Program-made: the position numbers and the translations under genes | Source: Lingula anatina | Taxonomy: Eukaryota > Brachiopoda > Lingulata > Lingulida > Lingulidae | NCBI RefSeq assembly: GCF_001039355.2 | Contig: NW_019775573.1 | Coordinates: 166,442-230,441, forward strand | Length of the DNA: 64,000 bases | Direction of reading: 5' to 3' | Part shown: positions 11,454 to 23,500 of the stretch, piece by piece | Layout of the letters: each line of letters opens with the position of its first letter | Numbering within the stretch: the first letter of the stretch is position 1 | The notes under the pieces: model-generated | Databases searched by the model: none | What the model was told of the DNA's origin: nothing | Seen by the model: only the letters and a program-made list of their open reading frames with translations

Positions 11454-12701
11454 GTAGAATGTACTGGTACAGCATGGACATGAACAGGACGTATAATAGT
11501 ATTATTTACGGGGTCATCTGGACATCAGAGGAGAAAGCACTGCGTGTCCTAGCCTCTACCTAAGGCCGCCATGTGGTTGATGACGTCTCTTACGATACTT
11601 CATGTTCTATCAGCGTTGAAAAAAAAGGGAGGAGGGGGGGGGGGGCTTATTGGAGCCCCCGTGCCCAGATCCGCGCCTTATATGCAAAATTTCTTGGTTA
11701 GGTGAACCAGGTTATGGAAATATTATTTAAGTGTAGGCTATTGGATAATAAAAGGAATAAATAAATAAATAGGAATAACCATAAATGAATAAATAAATAA
11801 ATAAATCGGATTAACCATAAATAATAAATAATGGTGTTTAAAATAAGCAGTGAAAGTATATAACTATGTGCTTCTATCGTCTTGATCGATTCGCACTCTA
11901 AAAAGACTAATTTTCCATGAGGCAAGACACACACAAGTGTAATGCTTTAACATTCTACATGTAGTACAGAGTGAAACATCATATCGACCTTTTCGCCTAA
12001 TTTTCTTACCTAAGCAGACCTGAAACAAATTTGGATACAAGTGTCCATGAAGTGGCTAATATAGCAAAGTCGCCTAATGGTCTTTATTTTTTTATCAATG
12101 AAGTCGCCTTCTTTTTTGAAGTAATAACGCTTAAAGTGTTAATATAGTTTTAAGTATCATAACAGAAGTCATTTCCGAAAATATTTGCAAAAGTTCTCGC
12201 TGTGTATAAATGTGCACAGAATATACCAACGAAGCATCTGTTGATATCTAGTAAAATCTATCTTTGATAGAATCAGTGGTATGGGATATGTGCTATCAGA
12301 AAACTAACCCTCATGCTAGAATATTGCTACCGTACCGAAATTATGTTATGGTGTATATATATTGCGTAGCCTAGTACTTTTAAGCAACTTAAAAGAGGTT
12401 TTGACTACTTATAAGTTAAAACAAGCATTCTACGTAAATTAATCATGTTTGCAACATCTTCTCTTTGACAGAATACTTTAAATGTAGATATTTTGCATAG
12501 ATGTGCTAGAACTCATAATGAAATTTCCCATTATATCATTACACATTGTGAAATATGCTTTTGTAAAAACTGAACTAATTTTACTCTCTAAATAAATATT
12601 ATCTTCTGATGTGATTCTAAAACAGATGCTTTTTATTTTTAATAAAATAAATATTTGCGTTATTATAAAATATATGCATTTGCATTAATTATTCAGCACA
12701 G
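10002..12701. other. Intergenic stretch between copies 2 and 3
   Basis: Holds the 3' UTR of copy 2 (AATAAA at 10207) and then the upstream part of the duplicated unit again: from about 11340 it resembles 7920 onward, with an extra segment of some 500 bases. Also an (AC)n run (about 11423-11450), a G homopolymer (about 11633-11645) and AAAT repeats (about 11756-11830). No coding gene seen. Confidence 0.7.
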
Positions 12702-12753
12702 GAGACACTGCGACATAACCGGTTCATCACGACAAAATTAGCCACTCCACAAC
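12702..12753 (+). other. 5' UTR part of copy 3 after a probable intron
   Basis: Follows ATTATTCAGCACAG; two nearby AG sites could serve. The leader matches that of copy 2 with a small insertion. Confidence 0.6.
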
Positions 12754-13968
12754 ATGTCTGACAAATTCCAAGTGCTCGTTTGCGGGGGCGGCAATGGTGC
12801 CCACGTGATGGCCGGATTAGCAGCCGCCAAACCTGACATCGAGGCCAGAGTCCTCACACTCTTCGCTGATGAGGCTGACCAGTGGTCAGAGAGCCTTAAA
12901 ACCAACGACCTCACCGTACTCGTCAAAGGCTCTGATGGTCAACCGGATACTGCAATAAAATCCAAACCCAGTATGGTGTCCAAAAAGCCGGAGGAGGTGG
13001 TACCAGGTTGCAAAATGATCATCATTGTTGTCCCGGCTTTTGCCCATAACCTGTACTTGGAAGCTATAAAACCCTACGTTGACCCTAAATGTATCATACT
13101 AGGGGTCCCTGGACCAAGTTTCGACCACGCGGTCAGAGGAATTTTGGGTGAAAAAGCCGATACCGTGTTCATTTTTGAAACGCTTCCATGGGCCTGTCGG
13201 ATTAAGGAGTACGGGAAGGAAGTGGAGGTCCTTGGCAGCAAAGAAACTGTCTTAGTGGCCATACAAGGTAGTTTGTCTACAGCCCCCATTGGTCCTATGG
13301 GGAAAAGCCCGGTGGAAACCCTCCAGTATGTATTGGGCGCCGCCCCGGTGCTTCACCTGGCGGGACATCCCTTATGCATCACCTTAATGGCCACACCTAC
13401 ACTTCATTCTGCGATCATGTACGGCACGTGGACCAATTGGGACGGCAAACCTTTGGATAAAATCCCGCTGTTCTACCAAGGGGTAAACGAAACCACAGCC
13501 CAGTTGATCAGTGACCTGAGCGACGAAAATCTCAAGGTGACAAAAGGTATCAAACGTAAGCGCCCTGATGTAGACTTGTCCCAAGTGAAGCACGTGTACG
13601 ATTGGTTCATGACACGCTACACCAACGACGTCCAAGACAAGAGCTCTTTAAAGACAGTTCTACAAACGAACAACGCATACGCAGGCCTAAAACACAGCAT
13701 GTTAGAGGTAGAACCAGGCAAATTTGTACCAGATTTTAGCCATAGGTACATTTCTGAAGACATTCCCTTTGGGTTGGTGGTGACTAGAGGCGTAGCTGAG
13801 GTGGCAGGAATAGAAACTCCAATCATGGACAAGATTTTACTCTGGGCGCAAGAGAAACTGGGGAAAGAATTTCTTGTAAATGGAAAGATGCAGGGAAAAG
13901 ACATCTATTCAACTCAGTGTCCTCAGGCGTACGGCCTAAAAACTCTGGATGAAGTTTTGGGGCACTGA
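12754..13968 (+). CDS. Opine dehydrogenase family protein, copy 3
   Basis: A 404-residue single-exon protein, colinear with copy 2 without gaps. It has CGGGNGAH (10-17), FETLPWACRIKEYG (141-154), catalytic-type H218 (TLHSAIMY), R331 and the intact Asp D336 (RYISED), so it has the full residue set known from scallop octopine dehydrogenase. Differences from copy 2 cluster: 90-97 of 100 bases match in some blocks, while others are clearly more diverged. The start is the only ATG after the acceptor at 12700-12701 and matches copy 2. The poly(A) signal at the place of copy 2's AATAAA is ATTAAA (14190). Substrate amino acid cannot be told from sequence alone. Confidence 0.95.
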   Translation: MSDKFQVLVCGGGNGAHVMAGLAAAKPDIEARVLTLFADEADQWSESLKTNDLTVLVKGSDGQPDTAIKSKPSMVSKKPEEVVPGCKMIIIVVPAFAHNLYLEAIKPYVDPKCIILGVPGPSFDHAVRGILGEKADTVFIFETLPWACRIKEYGKEVEVLGSKETVLVAIQGSLSTAPIGPMGKSPVETLQYVLGAAPVLHLAGHPLCITLMATPTLHSAIMYGTWTNWDGKPLDKIPLFYQGVNETTAQLISDLSDENLKVTKGIKRKRPDVDLSQVKHVYDWFMTRYTNDVQDKSSLKTVLQTNNAYAGLKHSMLEVEPGKFVPDFSHRYISEDIPFGLVVTRGVAEVAGIETPIMDKILLWAQEKLGKEFLVNGKMQGKDIYSTQCPQAYGLKTLDEVLGH

Positions 13969-14016
13969 ACATTGTGTGCCGCTTTAAATATAATTATCAC
14001 CCTGTGGCGTGATGTC

Positions 14017-14091
<75 letters not shown>

Positions 14092-17000
14092 GCTTTACTT
14101 TTTTTCATTATTTGAATGGCATCAGCACAAAACAGCCACTTAGTACTTTATTACTAACTTCTAACTTACAACAAAACATTTTTATTTGAATTAAAAGCAA
14201 CAACAAATTGTAATATATACTTTTTTATATTTTAGAAAAATCGTTTGACATTTTGACGTATTACGAAATTATACTATGTTTTTATACTGCAAACTTTTTT
14301 CTTTTGTCTTCTTTTGTTTAATTTATTGCCATTGTTTCAATCATGTTGACCTGATACGACTATGAGCACAGCTATGACCCAATACTGAACAAAATAATCA
14401 ATTTGAGATATTAGCTAGAGCTAAAAAAGATAAATGTTCATACAAATCAGGTACATTGCATTTAGAATTAACGCCGTCCATTTTGGGTAATGTCGGTTCA
14501 AACTGTTCAGGAATCTGTTCCACACAAAAGACAGTGAGAGAAAGAGGGAGAGAAACAAAAAAGAAAAGAAAGAAAAAACGTTAACGCAAATTGTGGTCTG
14601 TATTCTCTTTTTAAAATACAAAATACGGCCCATCTTTTACATAAAAATCTACATTTGTTCATCCAAAAGGCGAAGGCGAGATATCTTAGCAGGCACTTTA
14701 AGTAAGTTTGTGTCCCTTCATATTGTTTACTGGTTTATGCGATCTTTTGGTGACAAATGGATAGTCCAGATCCTTGACCCGTAACAGGCCTACAGACTGT
14801 GTAAGCGTATAGAATTACATGCCACTTTAATTTGAGACGTAGTAGACGTGGTTGATGGGGTCACTTACAGCATAGAATAGAACAGGTTGGACTCTGCGGT
14901 CACAGTACGACACAAATATGGATCTCAAAAATAGCAGACGACTCCTTCAATAACAAGGCCTGCAAGATCGTTATATGAATATGATATACCAACCGGTGAT
15001 GATATCGAAGAGATTGAGGCATTGGAATATCCCGAAAAATTAAAATTTAGGTTAATCACTCATTGCGTGCCCTTGATAATATTCTCCATATATTTCTACT
15101 GAATTTTTTTGTCTGTACGGGTTAGTGCATCTTAAACAAGAACACAAATTTGTCTTCACATGCCCCACACAATCTTAGTATACTTCAGATGACACGCTGA
15201 CTTGTACTCTTTATATCAACTTTTCACACTTATTTTTGAACATGAATATCATCATTTGAATATCAATAATATTATTTGAATATTGTTTTTAAAGCTTATG
15301 AACTTGTATCGGAGGATAAAAATTGCGTCTTGATATGAGAACGCTCCAAGGGACGTATGGAACGGCTAATGCTAGCGAGAAGAGGCATGGGATGTCATTT
15401 TGAGTGAACGGAATTTAAAAAATGACTTGGAAAGGACGAAAAGGATGAATACGACAATCGGCAGGGAGAAAGAAGTATAACATGTGGTATTAAATGCGGG
15501 TTTTATGGTATGGATTTCGCCGATTAATCACCGCCTTTCCCTTTAAAAGCCACAAGAAGCACTTGTCTTTACATTTAGACCGCTCATACAGACATGTTAA
15601 ATGTATTTGTCATGCTGGTCAAGTACTAGTCTGTACCCGGTAGACCCCTGTACTCAGTTAATGTCCAGAATTAATTGTAACAGAAATACAAAATTAATAA
15701 ATGTGCTTTGTGGTAATAAGATTACCGTATGTGTGATACCACACCGCATTACGTCCAATAACAGCGACTATGCACAACACTACTTTTGCTCTTAGTATAT
15801 TTTGGCTAGTTGAAAATCAGGTTTTTAGGGAAATGGAGGTTGAAAATAGCAGGATAATCGAGTCCGTAACCCGTGATCTTCACCAATCGGTGAGGCATCT
15901 GTCATAATTACATAATAATCATTATCATAATGACTCGTTCAATCAATCTTCCATTGCTCTCTCAGGGGCCATTCGTCTCCTTGAAAGTCTTAGACTTAAA
16001 TTAGTTTTGGTCTTGGACCAAACAGACGTGTTTTGTGGGTCTTAGTTTTGATGTATAAGATGATTTGGCAAAATCCGTTCCTTTAATGGATCTCCTTTAA
16101 TGTTGTAAATCAGTCTTGTAATGTTGTAAAAGCTCGAGCTCATGATGATGAAGTTGTTGTCAGTGCTAACTAGATGTACCAGTGAATCTCAGATCTCACA
16201 CAAATATCGCGCTCACTTACAGCAATGACCTACATAAAAATAATCGTCCTAATTTAGCTCTGAGGCATTTTCGTTATCACACGTTTTCATAGCTTTCACT
16301 AAGGCAATTTCCTCAGCACATTTTGGTTATTTTCCTCCTGGCTGACTTATTCGCACTGCTTATTTTATGAAGAAGACCTATTATGTTTGCCCGGGTTGAA
16401 TCCCTTATATACTGTTTAGTATTGTACACTGTATACCCAAAGCGTGTATTTGAAAACTTATCGGTGACATTTGGCAGAAGTAGAATCTATTATGCTTTGT
16501 ATAGTAAGTAGAATAGAATTTTATTAAAGAGTAAGACCCCCTCCAAGTGATAATTGACGTTTATGAAGCATAATGGATCTATGGGTTTTCTAGAATGAAA
16601 CAAAAACAAACAATAAATAAATAAATAAATAAAGAGGGAGGCTGGATTAAAAAAATAAATTTTGAGTAGTAGGTGAGAGGAGTACGTGATATCGGTTTTA
16701 AAAGTGTTTAAACACCAGGAACGACTTAGATTTGGCACAAAAAAAAGCTCGATTGCTTTAGAGACGGACATCACAATCACACTGTTCATGCGGCAATTTT
16801 AGCAACCTTGCCATACGTAGAAGACAGTACGTTTTCTTTTATCACCAGATGCTCTCATTTTTGCCAATCAGCAATCTTTCGTTTAGATTAAGTCTAAAAA
16901 AAGACAGGTGAAGAATGTTTTCATATTAACAACATCAAGATAACTGAGTCGAACAATATACACACACAGACAAATAAAATCACATCCGGTCAAACAGTCA

Positions 17001-19270
17001 GTAGAATATCATCGCCCTTTACACAACTTTTCTTTTCAAAAATTTTCTTTACCTTTTCAGGCTTAACATATTAGTGCTAGTGCAATTAAATCCAGTACAA
17101 TAAGTCACGTTATCGCTAATCGAATATCTACCTTCCTGCTTCTACGCCTATGCACCCACTGAATCAAAAAATGTGGAAATATTATTGAGTCTCATTAATC
17201 GTACAATTATTCGATAAGGTTTTTGTAAGTGGTATATTTGCCATTATTGATCCTTTTCTCATTTGTGATCAAAAACAGCCATGTTTGCCAGACATTCGAC
17301 AAATACACTTCTTACATGCTACGAGGTAACGAATTCTGGATGTTTGCGTGACTAACATGAGTGTTCTTGTCATTGCGGTTACGCTTCGGATTAATTGCAT
17401 CAATCTTTCACGTCACTGAGGGAACGCGGTGTGCTCTGTTAGTTCTGGCAAACGAACTTATGTCACTTCAAGTCGACGCGAAGCAACAGTGAAGTACGCT
17501 ATATTCGGATCTACTGTTATACGCATTACAAACAACAACCCAAAAGAAAAAAATGAAAGGTGTGTTATTCATAGTCAAACACGACAAAAACACCCGACGG
17601 GTATGCATTAGGCCTACTTTGCATTGAAACACGACGTGGCATTCTTTAACCCAGCTTTGAGGGATTTTCATAATCACGCGCTTCGAGAACCAACGTCATT
17701 TCCAGGTCTTCTGCCGAAGCCGCGTGGTGGTGTAAATAGAGGCTCCTTTATAACAACGCCGGTGTAGCAGTAGTCTGGGCAATCCCTGCATGACCCTTTT
17801 TATGGGTTATCTTTAAGATCCACGTCAGCAGATATAGCACTACAGGGCCAAGTTACAGGTAAGATATGTAAGGTTAACGTGAAGACTGCACGGATTTGAA
17901 ATTTGCAGTCAGAGGTAGTTTGAGACTATGTTTCTGCCAATACATGTAAAATAGGTTGTTATCGGGCAGTGCGTGCAAATGAATTATAGGACAACAGTAG
18001 AACAAAAAACATGCCGTTGATACATACACGACATATGCTTTTTACCTGAATAGCCTGACCGATTTTCGTGTGTGTTTTTAAGTATCAGTTTTCCGTATAT
18101 TAATTAGGTCACGATAAGCACTAGTACCCGGTATCGATCTGTTCTTTTAGATGTACTAAAATCGAACTTTAATACATGCAAAACGAAGTCAACAGAATAT
18201 CTACACGTTTTACTTTTGATGCTGGCAACTTTGTTCGTACTCATTTGCTGTCATAATACAGTCTAATGAAAGTTTAAAATAACATGCCAACGTGCCTCCG
18301 TGGCTTGCACCCTGTGTTTTAGAGGTCACTGCCAACTCTCCTCCGATTCCGGAAAATAGGCGAGAGTTTCCAGTGGCCTTTGAAACTCGGGGTGAAGCAT
18401 GGATGCCTTCCTCACAATACAATGAGGCTGTACATTGTTCAGTTTAGTTTAGGAGAGACTCACTTGCATATTATTACAACGCTTTGCTGTACATCAGCGT
18501 GGCATATATCTTTGTAGATGAACCGTAAATAATATATGATGAGGGCGAAGTCTTTACGCTCGTTAAGAGATACTGTAGCGCTTCAGTTTATAGATAGCTG
18601 CTAGGTCTTAGGTTCACTGGGAGACGGTTATAGATACTGACGAGATTAATGGTCAGTTGCTTCTGCTCTTTAAGTGGTTAAAACAGCGTTTCCATGGTGA
18701 TCTTTTTTGCTCGTGTTTTGCCCAATAACTGCGGTAACAATTGTTAAGAAACTATTGACCTATCTTTTAATTGCATCGATGTCGTTGTTACACGCATTAA
18801 GCGTTATATTTGGGATATTAGTCTCCATGAAATTTAATTGACTGCTAGATGGTATCACAATGATTATCCTATATCGCAGAGGAATAATGTTTTGATAAGT
18901 GCATCTCTGTGCACCTTTAAATTACAGATAATTCTCTACTCAAGATTTTAACGTATACTTCTAGGCGCTTCCTTACATTTGTCTGTGGTAAATATCATCT
19001 AACTTTTAATGTGCGTTTTTGTTCAGAGTGAATTGCCTCCCCAAATGTAGAAAGACCAATCTATCCTGCGTATTCTTCTTAAATTGCGGAAGCTCCATGT
19101 CCTTTACATTGTTGATTCTATGTTCAGTTAACGTTAGTTTAGCGCCATTTAGTAGACAGCGACTGAATACATATAGAAACGCCGTAAATTGTTTGCAGTC
19201 CATTAACGAACACGTACGTGTAGCAAAGACCTTGTCAGTTGATTATCCAGGTGTATCCTTCTTTTTGCAG
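13969..19270. other. Intergenic stretch between copies 3 and 4
   Basis: Holds the 3' UTR of copy 3, an (AT)n run of about 68 bases (14020-14087), the end of the duplicated unit (similarity to 10400-10920 ends near 14930) and then about 4.3 kb in which I see no coding gene, RNA gene or clear transposon. A non-coding first exon of copy 4 is expected here. Confidence 0.7.
14020..14087. repeat. (AT)n microsatellite in the 3' flank of copy 3
   Basis: About 34 perfect AT units starting some 50 bases after the stop codon, probably within the 3' UTR. It is absent from the matching place behind copy 2. Confidence 0.95.
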
Positions 19271-19314
19271 ACCTATATCGAAAATTAAAAAGAACGCCCA
19301 AAAGCAAGCCGAAA

Positions 19315-20535
19315 ATGACCAATCCAGTGCGAGTTCTTATTTGTGGCGGCGGCAATGCAGCGCACGTGATGGCTGGCCTGGCCGCCACGAGGCAGGGAGT
19401 CGAGGTCCGAGTTCTCACTATTTTTGCCGACGAAGCAGATAAATGGACAGAAGCAATGAAATTAAGGGGATTTAACGTTATCATCAAAGGTCACCGAGGT
19501 CAACCGGATATTGATCTACAGGCAAATCCGTTCACTGTTTCGAAGTACCCGGAAGAGGTAGTGCCCGGATGTGATTTAGTTGTATTTGCAGTGCCAGCCT
19601 ATGGGCATGCGCAGTACCTTAATGCAATGAAACCATTCCTCAAGCCAGGCAGCTTATTGGTTGCCTTGCCTGGCTCTTCTGGTTTCGAATTCGAAGTAAA
19701 TGACGTCTTAAAAGATGTTGCAAAATCTATATCAGTGATGACCTTTGACACACTACCCTGGGCAGCAAGACTCAAGGAGTACGGCCACAGCGTAGAAGTA
19801 TTAGGCATAAAGAAAGTAATCCACGGAGCTCTTCACGGGAATTGTGAAACGGTATTCCCTCATGACAGAAACGCCGTAGAAACTCTTCAATATCTTGTCG
19901 GTGAGGTGCCCGTTCTAGACGTTAGCGGCCATATCCTGGGAATCACCCTCCTGTCTCCCAATGCTTACGTCCATCCCACTATGATGTACGCCGAGTGGGC
20001 TAACTGGGATGGTCAGCCGGTGTCCAGAGCCCCTCTGTTGTACCATGGGGTCACGGACAGCTCCATCAAGGAAATGACCCAAGTTCACGAAGAGGTGGAA
20101 GGATTGGCCAAGAGAATCATGGAACTCCGCCCCAACGTTGACCTCAGCAAAGTAAAAGGTCTGTTCCCTTATATTCTGGAGATCTACGAAGATCACATTT
20201 TAGACAAAAGTAATCTGAAGACCGCGTTTCTCTCAAACACCGCCTACGAGGGACTTCGGTTCCCAATGGTTGCCACCGAAGACGGGAAACTTAGCCCGGA
20301 TTTCAACAATCGCTATCTCTCCGAGGATATCCCATACGGCCTGGTTGTGATTCGAGGTATTGCGGAAATAGTCGGCGTGGATACTCCGCACATAGATAAG
20401 GTATTGCTGTGGTCACAAGAGAAGCTGGGGAAAGAGTTTCTAATCGATGGGCACATAGCCGGAAAACATGTGCCTGAATCGCGCAGTCCTCAGGCCTACG
20501 GGATGACCACATTGGACGAGATTCTCTGGATGTAG
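19315..20535 (+). CDS. Opine dehydrogenase family protein, copy 4
   Basis: A 406-residue single-exon protein. The NADH loop is CGGGNAAH (10-17). The catalytic set H220 (YVHPTMMY), R333 and D338 (NRYLSED) is complete. The family Cys in LPWACR is Ala (LPWAAR, 148-153), and ALPGSSGFEFE keeps the common GFEF motif that copies 2 and 3 lost. The C-terminus DEILWM differs from the DDILGH type. It is clearly older than the copy 2/3 split. The ATG is 44 bases after an acceptor (TCTTTTTGCAG, ending at 19270). Expected to be an active NADH-dependent opine dehydrogenase; substrate unknown. Confidence 0.95.
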   Translation: MTNPVRVLICGGGNAAHVMAGLAATRQGVEVRVLTIFADEADKWTEAMKLRGFNVIIKGHRGQPDIDLQANPFTVSKYPEEVVPGCDLVVFAVPAYGHAQYLNAMKPFLKPGSLLVALPGSSGFEFEVNDVLKDVAKSISVMTFDTLPWAARLKEYGHSVEVLGIKKVIHGALHGNCETVFPHDRNAVETLQYLVGEVPVLDVSGHILGITLLSPNAYVHPTMMYAEWANWDGQPVSRAPLLYHGVTDSSIKEMTQVHEEVEGLAKRIMELRPNVDLSKVKGLFPYILEIYEDHILDKSNLKTAFLSNTAYEGLRFPMVATEDGKLSPDFNNRYLSEDIPYGLVVIRGIAEIVGVDTPHIDKVLLWSQEKLGKEFLIDGHIAGKHVPESRSPQAYGMTTLDEILWM

Positions 20536-23500
20536 TGACGTTTATGTGATTTTCCTGACCTTTAACCTTTCCGCTTCATGAACTGCACCGAAAGGTCGTT
20601 AAATGGCGTTTGCACATGTTGAAAAGACATGTTTATGTTGCAGTCTGTCTCGAACATTTACACGGGAACTGTAGTCCTGTAGATATGTGTAGGTGTAGCT
20701 TGTTTGATTTGTTTTATTTTTCATCAGATATTCAGGAGGGGAAAAAGGGCAGCTTTTGATTGCATATTATCTTTGAAGTTACGAAAATTATTTTTAGATT
20801 TAGTATAATTATGTGAAATTGATCCAGATTATGAGTTTGGATATAAAACGTAGTTTGATAGCTCTGTTTGACGACTGAGACAATCTGCCCTTTTCTATTT
20901 TGCAAAAGTGTAAAATGAATTGTATTTTGGGAAGTTAAACCGACTGGACATTGAATACCAAATCAGGCAATGATTCATTTTAACACTGCAACGCGGATCA
21001 GATGAAAACGTCTGATATTTATTTCAGTAACAATTGTTAAATATAATGCTCATAATATACTGCCAACATCAGGCCCAAATTGAGCAGTTAGTTGTAAACC
21101 ATGGTCTTAATGATGATAATATTTGAGCACAAAAAATCGTAGTAAATATAATGTGGGTTTGGCAATACTCCCATTGTCAACGTGTCAGTCTTTTTTGTGT
21201 GGTTTGACCACGTATTAGTACTCCAATAATGTTTCTGGTGTGTATTTTTTTATATATTTTATTGGAAGACGGTACTTATTTATGTATAGCAGTATATTAG
21301 TTTTTTGAACGAGGCAAATTTCACAACCAAAGTCCATACCTAGCTTCTTTAAAACATGGCTGATGGCACAATGTCAGGTCTATAAAGACATTAAATCATT
21401 CGTCTGGTGACTTTTATTGATGTAAGTGACATGTAAATAATTTTATACGTTTTACAGTTTGTTCTCTATTTAGTCATTGGCATTATATAATTATGCAGAT
21501 CGTCTACCTTGTTTTCATTCAAATTGCTCATTATTTACTGTATCAACGTGTTTGTATTGTTTGACAAGTGGTGAATTATATGGTCTATTTTATTATCTTG
21601 AAAAAATGTTTTTATTGTATACCTAAAGGCTACAAAATTAAGAATGACGCGACTGAGAGGTCGAGTTTTTCCTTCTGTCTGCCACGTTCTTGTTATACAG
21701 TCACTGTTTTGTCCTGTAATTCTCTGCTTCTATTTTGCTTTTTACAGGCAGAGCTCTGTCTCTCTCTTTTACATATGAATTTCAAGACAATCTATTTGGT
21801 AAGTCTTCTTCACTTTTCATTTCCCATTGACGCCTATTTATCGGTGTTTGGGGTGAAAATTAATCCCATTTTTACATTGCATTATTGATTCATTGTCTCA
21901 GTAATATGAGATGTAGAATTACACACCATCCATAAAGTGAACAAAAAGAGCACTGATGACTAATAAGCCTGAAAAGCAGATAATTCTACTTCCGAGCGTA
22001 TATAGAATTTGGTGTATCAATATGCAGTATATTATATACGACTAATTACTGTAGTCACATGTATTGCTACATGCATTTCATAAAAGATTCACGCCGGCAG
22101 TCTAAATAAATATGTCGTTTGGTCGATTATGAATAATGAAAAAGAGTCATTGTTGTACCATGGCATGCGTGATTGGATGATAGTCATTACCAAGGACATC
22201 ATCTTTACCGTTTTCAGATGCACAAATGTATTATTTATCAAAATGATACTTGGCAGCAAATGGGATAGTGAATCACACTTTGCGTTTAACGTTGACATGG
22301 TCACAGTTCTGATAGAATGTAACGTAATACATTCGATTCGACAAATTATTAAAGATATATATATATATAAAGGGAGAGTTAATACCCTGCACCTTATACA
22401 GTATACGAGTTAATCATCAGTACCATTTACTCGCACAAAGCAAAGAAAATCCATATGTCCAAAAAAAAAAAAAAAACAGCCGAAATTAATCTTTCGGGCA
22501 GCACTAAAACTGCACTTTCTTCAGTTTATGTGCAAATATAATTTTAAGGAAATAATGTGAAAAAACTCTGGGCTGTATCTTCAACATTTATTGTCGTTTG
22601 AAGCACTATGGTGGTATTTGTTTGGGCTAAGTGGCAATAATACGACATAGGTAATCACGTTTTAGACATGAAAATATAAAAAGACTGTTTCTGCATCATT
22701 TCTCCCCTCCATTGAACAAACATTTAAGTCCAATGTTGACTCTCGCAGCTTTCAATACAAGGAAAAAAGAATAACTACTGTAAACACTTGTAAATATTTC
22801 CCCTTCATATGATAGATATTATTGACACTATCCCAGCATACTTTACACAAATTCTGAGCAAAGAATAATTTCAATCACTCCCGCAAACAGTGTATTTTTA
22901 CCTCTCCGCCCTGGATGCATGGCACTGCACATAGTGGCACGGGTATTCTGGATGTAGAAACTCTGAAACACTGGTTGCAATTGTTGTATTTAGGGCACAA
23001 TTAGGACCACTCCCTGCGTTATTCGTTTGCGCTCCATAGCCACTCACAGACCCATAGAAGTCTATATCAAAAGAAACTGAAAATTCAAGACCAATAAACG
23101 CTGGTGCTAAGGAACTGAGGGTGGTGTACCAGAAGGTTCACCAACCGTGAGAATCATACAGGTTAGGGTTAACACGACGTAAGTGGACCTAATGCTGGGA
23201 CAGAAATCATATATAGTTTCTCAAGTGTGGAACAGATGCAAAGGCGAAAAGCACAAAACTTTGTTAATCTGCAGTTATTGCAGGGGTGCTAATTCTACAG
23301 CAATAATCATGGAGTTGAATTGTGCTAGAGGATACAGGATATTAAAAATTACCCATTCCTTTTTATTAAAATTTTGTTTAAAAGGTAAATTGAAAGAATG
23401 TTGTGAAAGGATTGACATCTCCACTTAATGAATCTTCTAGCAATTTAAAGTATTTTAGGTGGCTGGGAAAAGCTCGATTCCGGGCGTCAATTGGCTTCTT

